Below are positions 1-9,780 of a stretch of DNA of 64,000 nucleotides, piece after piece; the stretch's first letter is position 1, and each line of letters begins with the position of its first letter. The position numbers and the translations under genes are program-made. This DNA is from Alphaproteobacteria bacterium UBA6411 (GTDB lineage: Bacteria; Pseudomonadota; Alphaproteobacteria; CAAGCB01; CAG-977), in NCBI GenBank assembly GCA_002438565.1, contig DJPN01000022.1:5109-69108 (forward strand), read 5' to 3'. Below the pieces are notes generated by a model. It was given only the letters and a program-made list of their open reading frames with translations. It was not told where the DNA came from and did not search any database.

Positions 1-2
1 AT

Positions 3-776
3 GTATGCGATTGGGATTTGTTTGTAACGCTGACGCAATCGGATGCTCTGTTAAGCAAACAGATTTTGGAATATTTTCCGCGTGCAAAGATTTTTGTCGT
101 TGAAAATCGCGGCTTTGACGTCGGTCCGTTTATCCATTTTCTGCATCAAATCGATTTGTCCGATTACGATTTTGTGTTGAAACTGCATACCAAAAACGAC
201 AAGAACGGCAGTGACAGCCGAATTAACAAGTATTGGCTGTCCCGCGAAATGTGGACAAACCTGATGTATCAGTCTTTGATTTCGGACAGGCGGACGGTTT
301 TGCGCAACTTGCATCGGTTTGACAAAGACGCGGATTGCGGGATGATCGCGTCCCGTTATTTGATTACATCGGAATTCGGGGCGTCAAAAAACGTTTGCCG
401 CGGCGTTTTGTCGGCGATGAAAAATTTGACGGGACGATATCCGCCGAAAATCACTTTTGCGGCGGGAACGATGTTCGCGGTTAGGGCGAAATTGCTGGAA
501 CCGATTAAAAACGCCTATGCCTTGCAGGATTTTGCCGTGTCGGATTCTACTGTCAAAGACGGCACTTTGGCGCATGTGCTGGAACGGGTGTTCGGGTGCA
601 TGGTCATCGCCCAAGGCTATAAAATCAAAGGTTCAATCCACAATTGGAAATTTGAAGCTGCTCAACCATTGAAACGGTTGAAGTCTTTTGTTTGGAACGC
701 AAAAACAACGGCGCGCGGATACCGGCTGGTTAAAGTCTGCCGCATCCCCGTTTATCACAGGAGGATTATAAAATGA
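3..776 (+). CDS. RgpF-like (rhamnan synthesis protein F) domain protein, 5' partial
   Basis: The frame is open to the first base of the window, so the N terminus is missing; about 257 residues are visible. The stretch FVVENRGFDVGPF followed by YDFVLKLHTKND is typical of the RgpF/rhamnan-synthesis-F domain found in enzymes that build rhamnose-rich cell-surface polysaccharide. The C-terminal tail (VKVCRIPVYHRR) resembles the short linker found between domains of surface glycosyltransferases. The stop overlaps the start of the next glycosyltransferase gene by four bases (ATGA), so the two are probably translated together. The rfbACDB genes 58 kb away could supply dTDP-rhamnose; that link is inference. 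Confidence 0.75.
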   Translation, partial: VCDWDLFVTLTQSDALLSKQILEYFPRAKIFVVENRGFDVGPFIHFLHQIDLSDYDFVLKLHTKNDKNGSDSRINKYWLSREMWTNLMYQSLISDRRTVLRNLHRFDKDADCGMIASRYLITSEFGASKNVCRGVLSAMKNLTGRYPPKITFAAGTMFAVRAKLLEPIKNAYALQDFAVSDSTVKDGTLAHVLERVFGCMVIAQGYKIKGSIHNWKFEAAQPLKRLKSFVWNAKTTARGYRLVKVCRIPVYHRRIIK

Positions 777-3700
777 ATCGCGGATTTTTAAAAACTTTAC
801 GTTTTTTTCATCTGATTAACAAAAAAGCATACAAAAAACGGATGAAAAAGTACGCGCCGGAATACCGCGCGATTGCCAAATCGCCGCTGTTTGACGCCAA
901 GTGGTATTTGGAACACAATCCCGATGTCGCCGCCGCCAAAGCCGACCCCGTGGAGCATTACTTGACAATCGGCTGGAAAGAGGACCGCCCGACATCCCCA
1001 TACTTTGACGGTCAAGCCTATCTGCGGATGTATTCCGACGTCGCCGGAGAAAATGAAAATCCGTTGTTGCATTACGAATTGTTCGGGAAAAATGAAGGCA
1101 GAAAATTAAAGGAAACGTGCAATGTAGCCTTGCAAAAAAAAATGCCGCGAAAAGATGTGTTTTTCAGTGTTATTGTCGCCAGTTACAACTATCGGGATTA
1201 TATCCAAGAAACATTGGATTCATTGGTAAATCAAACGTATACAAATTTTGAAGTGATCGTCGTGGACGACGGTTCGACGGACGATTCCGTTGAAGTGATA
1301 CAGCAATACGTTGATAAATACCCTTTTATTCATTTGTATCGCCACCCGAACGGGGAAAACAAAGGATTGCCGGCAACCGTCAAACTGGGCGTTGAAAAAT
1401 CAAAGGGAGAATATATCGCCTTTTGCGAAAGCGATGATTATTGGACGGCAAATCATTTAGCGGAAGTCAACAAACTTATTACTTCATCTAAAAATGTTAA
1501 AATTGTAGTCAACGATGTTAGTCTTTTTGGGGATGGCAAACGAGCTGAATATGTGGAAAGAAACTTGATGCCATTAAGAAGGCATGAACTTATTAAATCT
1601 CCTTTGTGTATGACTCGTTATGATTTTAGAATTCGCAATTGGATTGTTACATTTAGTGCAGTTTGCGTAAAGAAAAAACAATTAAATAATGTTGACATTT
1701 TGAATAATCCTAGACCTGCTAATGAAGATTGGTGGTTATGGCGTCAGGTATGTTATGGAAATAAGATTTATTACATTGATAAACAATTGACAGCATGGCG
1801 CATGCATAATTCCTATATGACAAAAGACTCAGCAAAAACAGATGTATGTGATAAGCAACGCCTGTTTTTAGAAGAATGTGATAAACTGCTTGATAGAAAA
1901 GGGAATTTTATGACATCTTTTTCTGTAATAATGCCTACATATAATCGAAAAAAAATGATAACAAATGCAATTGATTCATTACTTTGTCAGTCATATAAAA
2001 TTTTCGAATTGATAATTGTAGATGATGGTTCTACAGATGGTACGGATGATTTTCTAAAGAAAAAATACGAAAAAGAGATTTCTTCAGGAATAATACGTTA
2101 TTTTTATCAAAAAAATTCAGGCTGCTGTAAAGCAAGGAACTTTGGATTGAAGATGGCTAAAAACGATTGGATAGCTTATCTTGATTCGGACAATGAATTG
2201 GCCAATGATTTTTTGAAAACAATGGCTTCAGCTATTGAATGTAATCCTAATGCAAAAACTTTTTATGGGAAGTTTCATGCAATAAATAGTGATAAAGACA
2301 GAATTGTTGGGCAAGAATTCGATTTCAATTGCCTCATATCCGAAAATTTTATCGATCTTGGAGTATTTGTTCATCATCGCTCTGTTGGAGAACAGTTAGG
2401 AGGATTTGATGAAAATATGACGCGATTGGTTGATTATGACTTAATTACAAGGTATGTGAGAGAGTATAAGCCAATCTTTATTGATAAAATTATTATGAAA
2501 TATAATGACGGTAATGAGAGTGATCGTATATCCAAATCAGGAAATTTGATGGATAATTGGAATTATTACAAAATCAAAAATACTAATTTTATTAAGGTGT
2601 CGACAATTATAACCTCGTTTAATCATGAAAAATACATAGAACAAGCCATTGAAAGCGCGATAACACAGCAAGGAAATTTTATTCACGAAATCATAATTTC
2701 AGATGACGGCTCATCAGATGAAACACCAAAAATTATTGAGAAATATGCGATAAAATACCCGCATTTAATTCGGAATATATCCGAAAAAAGAAACGTCGGC
2801 ATCTCAAAAAATATGAAAAAATGTATAAAGGAAGCAACGGGAAAGTATATTTTCATTTGTGAGGGGGACGATTATTGGTGTGATGTATTTAAAATAAAGA
2901 AACAAATTGAATTTTCTGAAAAACATGGATATAGTTTTGTATTCAATGATATTAAAATATTTAATGAAGAAAAAAATACAATAACATGCGCAATTCAGCA
3001 TAAAACACTAAATAATGAATTGTGCGGGTGGGATGCTTTGAAAGCACCTGAATTAAGTTTGCCTGTGACATTTTCTTGTTGTATGTTCGATTCAAAAATC
3101 TTAAAAAATATTCCTGAAATTTTATATGAAGGAAGATTGAGTGAAATAGGACTTTTCTTTTATTTTGAAAAATTCAGTAAAATTGGTTATATTCCGCAAG
3201 CAATGACTGTTTATAGACAACACAAAGGAAGTGTATGGTCAGGAGCTTCGGAAGAAGATAAAAAACGGCAGAAAATACGAGTTCGAGAAGTTGCTTTGGC
3301 CGTTTGCAGAAAAGAGTATAAAAAAACTTTAGAAAAAATCATTGCTCAATTAAAAGGGACAACACCCAATTCTGCTAATCCCTTTTTCTCCATTACCAAA
3401 CAGGGAAACAAGAAAATTTACCGTGTTTTAGGGTTGAAAATTACGCGAAAAAACCGCTTTGCCGCTTTGTCCGCCGAAATTGCTCAAAACCGTGTTGAAA
3501 ACGGCGAATTGTTTGCGAAATTGCACCAAGCATTAAGCAAACAGATCGTTGATGCACTGTCACGTCAGGACATCGTGAAAAAGGAACTGGGCAATCTGAA
3601 CAACGAAATCAAAAGCTTGGTTGAAAAACAGAATAAATTGCAAGAAGCGCTGTCGAAATCAACGGATTTAACTGTTGCCGCAATCAATGAAACGGGACGC

Positions 3701-4849
3701 AACAGTGTAGGGAGCATTGCGGCGCAAATAAGCCGAATGTCTGCCATGCTGTCGAGCGAACTGATGTACAGCGCGCGGCAGTCCGAAGAAGCGACGGCGG
3801 CACTGGAAAACCAAATGGCGTCTTATTGCCAGACTTTGCAAAACAGTTTGTTTTCCAATGCAAAGGCGATTGAACGCGCGTCTGAAAAATTGTTATCCGA
3901 TTTCCAATTGTTGACGGCGGAAACGAAAACGGCGGGTGAAAAGGCAAACCTTGCCATCAAGGAATGCGGTTTGAACGCTAAAGACGGACTGTTGCATCTG
4001 ACAGAAAAATTAACCCGTCAGACTGCTGAAATCAGCGCGAGTGTCAGCAACGCTTTGAAAGAGCAGACCTCTGGTTTGAAATCGGAACTGACGGAGTTGT
4101 CAAAAGGCTTTTCAGAGAAACAGAATGAAAACGCGCAAGATTTAAAGCAAAAAATACAAAAGGCGCAGACGGAAGCACGACAAAATTATCAAGAATTGAA
4201 CTTTGCAGATTTGTTTCACGACACCACTTTGCAAACAGCTTGGCTGAAAGACAAATCTTTCACCTGTTTCCGCGGGGCGGCGAACTATAGTTTTCTTTAT
4301 ACGCTGTTCAGAGTTTTGGACAACGCCAATCCTCAAACAATTTTGGAAATGGGAATGGGGCAAACGTCCAAACTGACAACTCAATATGCGGCGTTCAAAC
4401 ATCCCGAGGCAAGACTGGATATTGTCGAAAACGACAAAAACTGGATTGACCTTTATTCAGCACAATTGGCAAAGGGGGACAATATCCGCATCCATCATCA
4501 AGAACTGGAATTCTTTACGGTAAACGGGATTGCTTGCCGCAAATATGCCGATATGACGCCGATTGTCCAAGACACGAAATATCAGCTGATTGTCGTTGAC
4601 GGACCTTTCGGTGCCGACCAGCCGCAACCGAGGACGAACATTATCGGGCTGATTGACAACAATAACCTTGCCGACGATTTCGTCATCATATTCGACGATG
4701 CCGAACGGGCTGGCGAACAGGATACTATTCGCAAAACGAAGCAAAAACTGTCCGAAAAGGGAATTAAATTCGTGGAAGACAAGCGCACGGGCATTAAAAC
4801 TCAAATTTTGCTGTTGAGCGAAAGCCGTTCTTTTATCAACTTTTTGTAA
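773..4849 (+). CDS. Multi-domain glycosyltransferase: three GT2 domains, coiled coil and C-terminal methyltransferase-like domain
   Basis: This 1358-residue protein starts with a repeated FDxxWYLxxNPDV / YFDGQAYLxMYSDV module (residues 38-110) often seen ahead of surface glycosyltransferases. Three family-2 glycosyltransferase domains follow, each with a nucleotide-sugar binding DDGS motif: about 130-370 (VVDDGSTDD), 382-600 (VDDGSTDGTD) and 608-850 (SDDGSSDET). A linker KIYRVLGLKITRK near 881-893 leads into a long coiled coil (about 895-1140). The last 210 residues (LEMGMGQTSKLT, then DIVENDKNW) resemble a Rossmann-fold methyltransferase. It probably builds several linkages of a surface glycan. 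Bases about 1480-3420 are clearly richer in A/T and use more ATA, AGA and TTA codons than both flanks, which suggests a recombinant origin of the middle. Confidence 0.85.
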   Translation: MNRGFLKTLRFFHLINKKAYKKRMKKYAPEYRAIAKSPLFDAKWYLEHNPDVAAAKADPVEHYLTIGWKEDRPTSPYFDGQAYLRMYSDVAGENENPLLHYELFGKNEGRKLKETCNVALQKKMPRKDVFFSVIVASYNYRDYIQETLDSLVNQTYTNFEVIVVDDGSTDDSVEVIQQYVDKYPFIHLYRHPNGENKGLPATVKLGVEKSKGEYIAFCESDDYWTANHLAEVNKLITSSKNVKIVVNDVSLFGDGKRAEYVERNLMPLRRHELIKSPLCMTRYDFRIRNWIVTFSAVCVKKKQLNNVDILNNPRPANEDWWLWRQVCYGNKIYYIDKQLTAWRMHNSYMTKDSAKTDVCDKQRLFLEECDKLLDRKGNFMTSFSVIMPTYNRKKMITNAIDSLLCQSYKIFELIIVDDGSTDGTDDFLKKKYEKEISSGIIRYFYQKNSGCCKARNFGLKMAKNDWIAYLDSDNELANDFLKTMASAIECNPNAKTFYGKFHAINSDKDRIVGQEFDFNCLISENFIDLGVFVHHRSVGEQLGGFDENMTRLVDYDLITRYVREYKPIFIDKIIMKYNDGNESDRISKSGNLMDNWNYYKIKNTNFIKVSTIITSFNHEKYIEQAIESAITQQGNFIHEIIISDDGSSDETPKIIEKYAIKYPHLIRNISEKRNVGISKNMKKCIKEATGKYIFICEGDDYWCDVFKIKKQIEFSEKHGYSFVFNDIKIFNEEKNTITCAIQHKTLNNELCGWDALKAPELSLPVTFSCCMFDSKILKNIPEILYEGRLSEIGLFFYFEKFSKIGYIPQAMTVYRQHKGSVWSGASEEDKKRQKIRVREVALAVCRKEYKKTLEKIIAQLKGTTPNSANPFFSITKQGNKKIYRVLGLKITRKNRFAALSAEIAQNRVENGELFAKLHQALSKQIVDALSRQDIVKKELGNLNNEIKSLVEKQNKLQEALSKSTDLTVAAINETGRNSVGSIAAQISRMSAMLSSELMYSARQSEEATAALENQMASYCQTLQNSLFSNAKAIERASEKLLSDFQLLTAETKTAGEKANLAIKECGLNAKDGLLHLTEKLTRQTAEISASVSNALKEQTSGLKSELTELSKGFSEKQNENAQDLKQKIQKAQTEARQNYQELNFADLFHDTTLQTAWLKDKSFTCFRGAANYSFLYTLFRVLDNANPQTILEMGMGQTSKLTTQYAAFKHPEARLDIVENDKNWIDLYSAQLAKGDNIRIHHQELEFFTVNGIACRKYADMTPIVQDTKYQLIVVDGPFGADQPQPRTNIIGLIDNNNLADDFVIIFDDAERAGEQDTIRKTKQKLSEKGIKFVEDKRTGIKTQILLLSESRSFINFL

Positions 4850-4863
4850 AAAAGGGGGAGCGT

Positions 4864-5439
4864 ATGATCGTCGCTTTTATACAAGATCAGACGAGCGATG
4901 AAGTCGCCAAGCGTCAGCGAACGGCGATTTTGGATTATGCCGAATTGCGCGGTATTCAAATTGATGCTTGGGTTGCCGCAAGCGATTTTTTGCCCGAAAG
5001 TTTAAACACGGGCGATGTTTTGCTGTTGGAAAAAACGTTCCGATTGGCAAAAGACGTCGCTTCCATTGCCAAAACATTGGCCGCGCTGTTGAAAAGGGGT
5101 GTTGCGGTTTATTCCTGCGCCGACGGCGTTTTGTTTGACGGAAACCTTGAATCCGCGGCGGAAATGGCGGATATGCTTGAAAAGATTGTGATTTTGACGG
5201 AGGATTTGCGATCCCGATTGACCAAGGAAAGTTTGGATATGCGCCGTTGCGCGGGGCAAAAGCTGGGGCGTCCTTACGGTGCGCTGAACAAGCAAATCAA
5301 ATTGTCGGGACATGAAATCGAAATCGCCGAATTGCTGCAAAGCGGCTGTTCGCGCCGTCAAATCGCCGAAAAACTGCACGTTGCGCCAAACACTGTGACA
5401 AGCTTTATAAAAAGGACACCCGAACTGGCGGATATATAG
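4864..5439 (+). CDS. Serine-recombinase-like DNA-binding protein lacking the catalytic serine
   Basis: The 191 residues align end to end with small serine invertases of the Hin type: an N-terminal resolvase fold, the GDVLLLEKTFRLAKDV segment matching GDTLVVWKLDRLGRSV, the LGRPYG hinge and a C-terminal helix-turn-helix (SRRQIAEKLHVAPNTVTSFIKR). The N-terminal GYxRxST signature reads AFIQDQT, so the nucleophilic serine is Gln9 and the preceding arginine is Gln7. A recombinase reaction is therefore unlikely; a DNA-binding regulatory role is inferred. It lies 14 bases after the large glycosyltransferase and may regulate or have travelled with that locus. Normal invertases are about 180-200 residues, so length is conserved. 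Confidence 0.7.
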   Translation: MIVAFIQDQTSDEVAKRQRTAILDYAELRGIQIDAWVAASDFLPESLNTGDVLLLEKTFRLAKDVASIAKTLAALLKRGVAVYSCADGVLFDGNLESAAEMADMLEKIVILTEDLRSRLTKESLDMRRCAGQKLGRPYGALNKQIKLSGHEIEIAELLQSGCSRRQIAEKLHVAPNTVTSFIKRTPELADI

Positions 5440-5469
5440 AATATGCAGTCGAAATAAACCTTAACAATT

Positions 5470-5757
5470 TTATTCGGACTCCGCGTCTTTTTGCAGGAAT
5501 TTGACCGCTTTTTTAAACGTCTTGTCCTTGGCTTTGTAAACGATTTGCCGCCCCGCGCGTTCGGAAACGCACAGCCCCGCCTGCGTCAAAGCGTTCAAGT
5601 GAAACGACAGCGTGTTGCGCGGCATTTCACCCAAAGCGTCAATAATTTGCGTCGGGGTCAATCCCTGTTCGCCCGCTTTTGTCATCAGCTTAAAGATTTT
5701 CAAGCGGCTTTTCTGCCCCAAAGCATTGAAAATACAGGCGGCTTCTTCGGCTTTCAT
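5470..5757 (-). CDS. ArsR-family winged-helix transcriptional regulator
   Basis: A 95-residue protein with the ArsR-type layout: IFNALGQKSRLKIFKLM at the start, a recognition-helix region PRNTLSFHLNALTQAGLC, and a wing ERAGRQIVYKA. No cysteine pair typical of arsenic or cadmium sensing is visible; the only cysteines are at about residues 8 and 62, so the signal is unknown. It is seven bases downstream of the DUF4167 gene on the same strand and is probably co-transcribed with it. It is convergent with the recombinase-like gene. Confidence 0.8.
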   Translation of the reverse strand: MKAEEAACIFNALGQKSRLKIFKLMTKAGEQGLTPTQIIDALGEMPRNTLSFHLNALTQAGLCVSERAGRQIVYKAKDKTFKKAVKFLQKDAESE

Positions 5758-5763
5758 CGGATT

Positions 5764-6354
5764 TTACGCGTTCGGCTGGGCGGCGGCGGTTTTGGCGGAA
5801 CGGGGCGGACGGCCGCGGCGGCGCACGACGGGAGCGGCGGCAGGTTCCGCGGGCTTTTCAGCCGCCTTTTCACGGCGTTTCATTTCGTTTGCCGCCATGG
5901 CGGATACGGGAACGGACAAATCCAATTCCGAAACGGGCGTTTCAACGGGCTGTTCGGCGGGGGCTTCCTCTGCGGTTTCTTCAATCGCGGGTTCGGCGGA
6001 AACAATATCGATTTCCTGCGCTTCTTCGATTTGTTCGGGTTGTTCAAACGGCTGTTGCTGATACTGCTGAGCGCGCTGCTGTTCGGCGGCAATCGCCATC
6101 AAGTTCAAGCGGTTGTAATGGTCGGCGTGCTGCAGGCAGTTTTCCGCCAAAACGCGGTCGGACGACATCGCGTCCTTTGCCGCCGCCAAGTATTTTTCCA
6201 TCAGCTGAAACGCCGTGCCGCGCAAACGCCCGACGGGACCCAAGCTGTCGTAAACCGTGTTGCGGTTGGGCGCGTTGTTGAAACGGCGGTTGTTGTTATT
6301 GTTATTGAAATTATGACCGCGTCCGCGTGAACGCCCTCTTGGATTCATACCCAT
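5764..6354 (-). CDS. DUF4167 domain protein
   Basis: The N terminus has the alphaproteobacterial DUF4167 pattern: RGRSRGRG, an asparagine tract (HNFNNNNNNRRFNN), then TVYDSLGPVGRLRGTAFQLMEKYLAAAKDAMSSDR and a helix ending CLQHADHYNRL. The C-terminal half is low-complexity, rich in Glu, Pro and Ala, and ends in an AT-hook-like basic stretch RRRGRPPRSAK. Such proteins commonly sit beside prmC and prfA in alphaproteobacteria, as here; their function is unknown, and nucleic-acid binding is inferred from the basic ends. The ATG at 6354 was chosen over an upstream GTG because AAGAG lies eight bases before it. Confidence 0.85.
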   Translation of the reverse strand: MGMNPRGRSRGRGHNFNNNNNNRRFNNAPNRNTVYDSLGPVGRLRGTAFQLMEKYLAAAKDAMSSDRVLAENCLQHADHYNRLNLMAIAAEQQRAQQYQQQPFEQPEQIEEAQEIDIVSAEPAIEETAEEAPAEQPVETPVSELDLSVPVSAMAANEMKRREKAAEKPAEPAAAPVVRRRGRPPRSAKTAAAQPNA

Positions 6355-6443
6355 TGACAACACTCTTTATCCGATGAAAAAAAATCAAAAGCGGCAACTT
6401 CGCCCGCTGTTTTGCGTTAATTTAGCGGGTTGTTTGTCCGTTT

Positions 6444-7307
6444 TCAAGCGGTTTTTGCTGTTTTCAGCGCAATACAGCGCACAATTCCGCCCAAATCCGT
6501 TCCGAACCCGTCGAAAACCAAGCCGTTTTGTTCCGCCAAAGCTTTAACCGCCTCATGCTGTCCCTTGCCGAATTCAAATACGGCAAGCCCGTCGGCGGCA
6601 AGCAACTTGCCCAAAACGGGAAACAAAGCGCGGTAGGCGTCCAATCCGTCCGCCCCTGCGAACAACGCCTGTTTCGGGTCGTAAAGCGCGACTTCGGGGT
6701 CAAGCTGTTCGTTGTCGCCGACATAGGGCGGATTGGAAATCACAATGTCGAACTTTCCAAAACCGTCGCTCCACCCGTCTTTGTTCCAATCGGCTTGAAC
6801 GGTTTTGAACCGCGCGGCAAGCCCGTTTATCGCCGCGTTTTCCCGCGCGATTTGCAAAGCTTTTTCGCTTGAATCCGCCCCTGTCGCCGACGCGTTCAAA
6901 TACTCGGACAGCAGGGACAGCGCCAAACATCCCGAACCCGTCCCCAAATCAAGGATTTTCAACGCGGCGGTTTTGTCCGTTTTGCGTTTCAAAATTTCCT
7001 CTATCAGCGTTTCGGAATCGGGGCGTGGGTCAAGCACGTCTTGCGTCACTTTAAAATCCAGCCGCCAGAACCCGCGCGTGCCGATGATTTTCGACACGGG
7101 TTCGCGGTTCAGCCGCCGCCGTTTGAACGTTTCGATTTTTTCCGCCGCATCGTCTTCGATTTCGCAATCGGGGTGCATGCGCACGAAAACGGGCTGTTTG
7201 TTCAGCGCAAAAGCCACCAGCAGACGGGCGTCCGCGCGGGCATCGTCAATCCCCGCTTGTTCAAAGGCGGCGGTCAAACTATCGAGAGTGATTTTTACTG
7301 TTGGCAC
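6444..7307 (-). CDS. prmC: Peptide chain release factor glutamine methyltransferase PrmC (HemK)
   Basis: PrmC methylates the glutamine of the GGQ motif in release factors, using S-adenosylmethionine. The 287 residues include the N-terminal helical domain, PDSETLIEEIL, the SAM-binding motif ILDLGTGSGCLALSLL and the catalytic NPPY in DIVISNPPYV. It is downstream of prfA, its substrate gene, a common pairing. The start is a GTG with no clear ribosome binding site. The 143 bases between prfA and this gene are almost filled by an inverted-repeat element, so the start region may have been altered by that element. Confidence 0.93.
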   Translation of the reverse strand: MPTVKITLDSLTAAFEQAGIDDARADARLLVAFALNKQPVFVRMHPDCEIEDDAAEKIETFKRRRLNREPVSKIIGTRGFWRLDFKVTQDVLDPRPDSETLIEEILKRKTDKTAALKILDLGTGSGCLALSLLSEYLNASATGADSSEKALQIARENAAINGLAARFKTVQADWNKDGWSDGFGKFDIVISNPPYVGDNEQLDPEVALYDPKQALFAGADGLDAYRALFPVLGKLLAADGLAVFEFGKGQHEAVKALAEQNGLVFDGFGTDLGGIVRCIALKTAKTA

Positions 7308-7327
7308 AAATATATACCCATATTCTC

Positions 7328-7447
7328 GGATTGATTTTAGGGGGCAAATGAAGGAAGACCCGACGCGCAGAAGCGCAAGCGTACATTACGGTACGTGCGC
7401 ATTCGAGCATCGGAAGCGACCGTACAGTTGCCGCATAAAATCAATCC
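7328..7447. repeat. 120-bp element with 12-bp terminal inverted repeats between prfA and prmC
   Basis: GGATTGATTTTA at 7328-7339 is exactly repeated in inverted form as TAAAATCAATCC at 7436-7447. The interior contains a further imperfect hairpin (GCGCAAGCGTAC at about 7370-7381 against GTACGTGCGC at 7391-7400). The element begins three bases from the prfA stop codon and ends 20 bases before the prmC start. No convincing target-site duplication is visible and no second copy was noticed in this window. It resembles a miniature inverted-repeat or REP-type intergenic repeat, and as RNA it would fold into a long hairpin between two co-transcribed genes. Confidence 0.6.
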
Positions 7448-7450
7448 CCG

Positions 7451-8521
7451 TTATTCCAACTCTGATAACCTCGACAGCTGGTCTTCCGTTAAAAGGGCAT
7501 CAATAATTTCGCCCAACGCCGTCCCGTTCATCACTTCGTCAATCTTGTACAAAGTCAGATTGATGCGGTGGTCGGTGACGCGCCCCTGCGGAAAGTTGTA
7601 AGTGCGGATACGTTCGGAACGGTCGCCCGAACCGACTTGGTTTTTGCGGTCGACGGAACGTTCCTTGTCCAACGCTTCACGCTGCATGTCATACAGGCGG
7701 GAACGCAGGATTCTCATCGCGCGGTCTTTGTTTTTGAACTGCGACCGTTCGTCTTGGCACGCGACGACAAAGCCCGTCGGAATGTGCGTGATGCGCACGG
7801 CGGATTCCGTTTTGTTGACGTGTTGTCCGCCCGCACCCGACGCGCGGTAAACGTCGATTTTCAAGTCTTTTTCATCGATTTTCAAATCGACTTCCTCGGC
7901 TTCGGGCAAAACGGCGACCGTCGCGGCGGACGTGTGAACGCGCCCTGCGGATTCCGTTTCGGGAACGCGCTGCACGCGGTGAACGCCCGATTCAAACTTC
8001 AGTTTTTCAAACACGGATTTGCCCGTAATGCTGGCGGACGCTTCCTTGTACCCGCCCAATCCCGTATCGTTGACGGCCAGGGTTTCAAATTTCCACCCCT
8101 GTTCGGCAGCGTAATGTTCGTACATGCGGAACAGTTCGGCGGCAAACAAAGCGGCTTCCTCGCCGCCAGTGCCCGCGCGGACTTCCAAAATCGCGTTCTT
8201 TTCGTCAACCGCGTTTTTGGGCAGCAGCAGGATTTTCAGCTGTTTTTCCAGTTCGGGCAGGCGGTCTTTGGCGGCTTGCAGTTCCTCGTGCGCCAGCGCG
8301 CGCATTTCGGCGTCAAGGTCGGGGTCGTCCAGCAAAGCCTGCGTGTCCGCAACGTCCTGCTGCGCCTTTTTGTACGCCTTAATCGCCTCGACAACGTCTT
8401 TCAAGCTTGCCAATTCTTTGGACAGCTTGACGAACGTTTCCCCGTCGGGGTTCGAGCCGAGTAAAGCCTCCAGTTCCTCGTTCCTCGCCAGAACGACGTT
8501 CAGTTTTTCCTCGAAGCTCAT
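7451..8521 (-). CDS. prfA: Peptide chain release factor 1
   Basis: RF1 recognises UAA and UAG stop codons and triggers peptide release. The 356-residue length is normal. The peptidyl-transferase-centre motif is present as [20 protein letters not shown], and the family segment [25 protein letters not shown] is intact. The start overlaps the hisS stop by four bases, giving a translationally coupled ispG-hisS-prfA chain. The prmC gene that modifies its GGQ follows after the inverted-repeat element. Confidence 0.96.
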   Translation of the reverse strand: MSFEEKLNVVLARNEELEALLGSNPDGETFVKLSKELASLKDVVEAIKAYKKAQQDVADTQALLDDPDLDAEMRALAHEELQAAKDRLPELEKQLKILLLPKNAVDEKNAILEVRAGTGGEEAALFAAELFRMYEHYAAEQGWKFETLAVNDTGLGGYKEASASITGKSVFEKLKFESGVHRVQRVPETESAGRVHTSAATVAVLPEAEEVDLKIDEKDLKIDVYRASGAGGQHVNKTESAVRITHIPTGFVVACQDERSQFKNKDRAMRILRSRLYDMQREALDKERSVDRKNQVGSGDRSERIRTYNFPQGRVTDHRINLTLYKIDEVMNGTALGEIIDALLTEDQLSRLSELE

Positions 8522-9780
8522 GCCTGCACCGTTTTATAGCGTTCCATCGCGGCGGCAATATCGCTCAACAGCACTTCGGTCTGGTCGCCCGTGTCCAAAT
8601 CGCGCACGGTGGCAACGCCTTTCGCCAATTCGTCAGACCCCAGAATCACGGCGGCGCAAGCGTTGATTTTATTCGCTTTTTTCATGCGCTTGCCCATATT
8701 GCCCGAATACGCCATGTCGACGATATAGCCCGCTTGGCGCAAATCGTGCGCGATTTTCATAATCGGCAGCAGCGTGTCTTCGCCGACGGGAACGACGGCA
8801 ATCGGACGGGGCTGAGGACGCACCAAGCCCGCTTCGGCGACCAGCAAAGCCAGACGGTCGATGCCCGCGCCGAACCCGATGCCCGCCGTTTGCGACCCGC
8901 CCAGTTGTTGAACCAGTCCGTCATAACGTCCGCCCGCCAAAACCGTGCCTTGCGCGCCCAAAGAATCGGTCACGAATTCAAAAACCGTGTGGCGGTAATA
9001 GTCCAGCCCGCGCACCAGCCGCGGATTGACGACGAACGGAATGCCCAAAGCGTTCAGTCCGTCCTGTACGGCGTCAAAGAATTTCTTGGATTCTTCGTTT
9101 AAAAAATCCGTCATCTTCGGCGCGTTTTCGACGATTTTCTTGTCGCCCTCATCCTTGGAATCCAAAATGCGAAGCGGATTTTTTTCCAAACGCACGCGGC
9201 TGTCTTCGCTCAATTTGTCCTTGAAGTCCGAAAAATAGGCGACCAAAGCATCGCGGTACGCCGCGCGGCTTTCCACATCGCCCAGCGTGTTCAGTTCCAA
9301 ACGGATATACTTTTGCAGTCCAAGCGCGCTCAAAAAGTCCCATGCCAAACACAGCACTTCGACGTCGGTTTGGGGCGTCGCCGCGCCCAAGATTTCCACA
9401 CCGACTTGATGCAGCTGACGGTAGCGTCCCTTTTGCGGACGTTCATAGCGGAACATCGGTCCCGCGTACATCAGCTTGACGGGCTGATTCTGCTCCATGC
9501 CCTCGGAAATGAAAGCGCGCACAACGCCCGCCGTTCCTTCGGGACGCAGGGTGAAGCTTTCGCCGCCCCTGTCCGTGAACGTGTACATTTCCTTGGACAC
9601 GATGTCGGACGTTTCGCCGACGCCGCGGCAAAAGACCTCGGTCGATTCGAAAATCGGGGTTTGGATTTCGCCGAATCCGTAGCGTTTGGCGAATTCGCGC
9701 GCCGTGTTTTCGACCTGTTTGAACGCCGCCAAATCTGCGCCGTATATGTCGCGTGTTCCGCGCGCCGGTTGAATCGTCAT
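8518..9780 (-). CDS. hisS: Histidyl-tRNA synthetase
   Basis: A class II aminoacyl-tRNA synthetase of 420 residues. The opening [11 protein letters not shown], motif 2 region [29 protein letters not shown], and the histidine-binding motif [14 protein letters not shown] are all present, followed by the GIDRL motif 3 region and the anticodon-binding domain. The start overlaps the ispG stop by four bases and the stop overlaps the prfA start by four bases. Confidence 0.97.
   Translation of the reverse strand: MTIQPARGTRDIYGADLAAFKQVENTAREFAKRYGFGEIQTPIFESTEVFCRGVGETSDIVSKEMYTFTDRGGESFTLRPEGTAGVVRAFISEGMEQNQPVKLMYAGPMFRYERPQKGRYRQLHQVGVEILGAATPQTDVEVLCLAWDFLSALGLQKYIRLELNTLGDVESRAAYRDALVAYFSDFKDKLSEDSRVRLEKNPLRILDSKDEGDKKIVENAPKMTDFLNEESKKFFDAVQDGLNALGIPFVVNPRLVRGLDYYRHTVFEFVTDSLGAQGTVLAGGRYDGLVQQLGGSQTAGIGFGAGIDRLALLVAEAGLVRPQPRPIAVVPVGEDTLLPIMKIAHDLRQAGYIVDMAYSGNMGKRMKKANKINACAAVILGSDELAKGVATVRDLDTGDQTEVLLSDIAAAMERYKTVQA

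Noticed and set aside
4864..5439. Active DNA invertase
   Set aside because: Catalytic Ser and Arg are both Gln, and no inverted repeat pair flanking a promoter was found nearby.
5491..6330. Plus-strand frame of 279 codons opposite DUF4167 and ArsR genes
   Set aside because: Phe/Arg/Gly-rich antisense of two real minus-strand genes.
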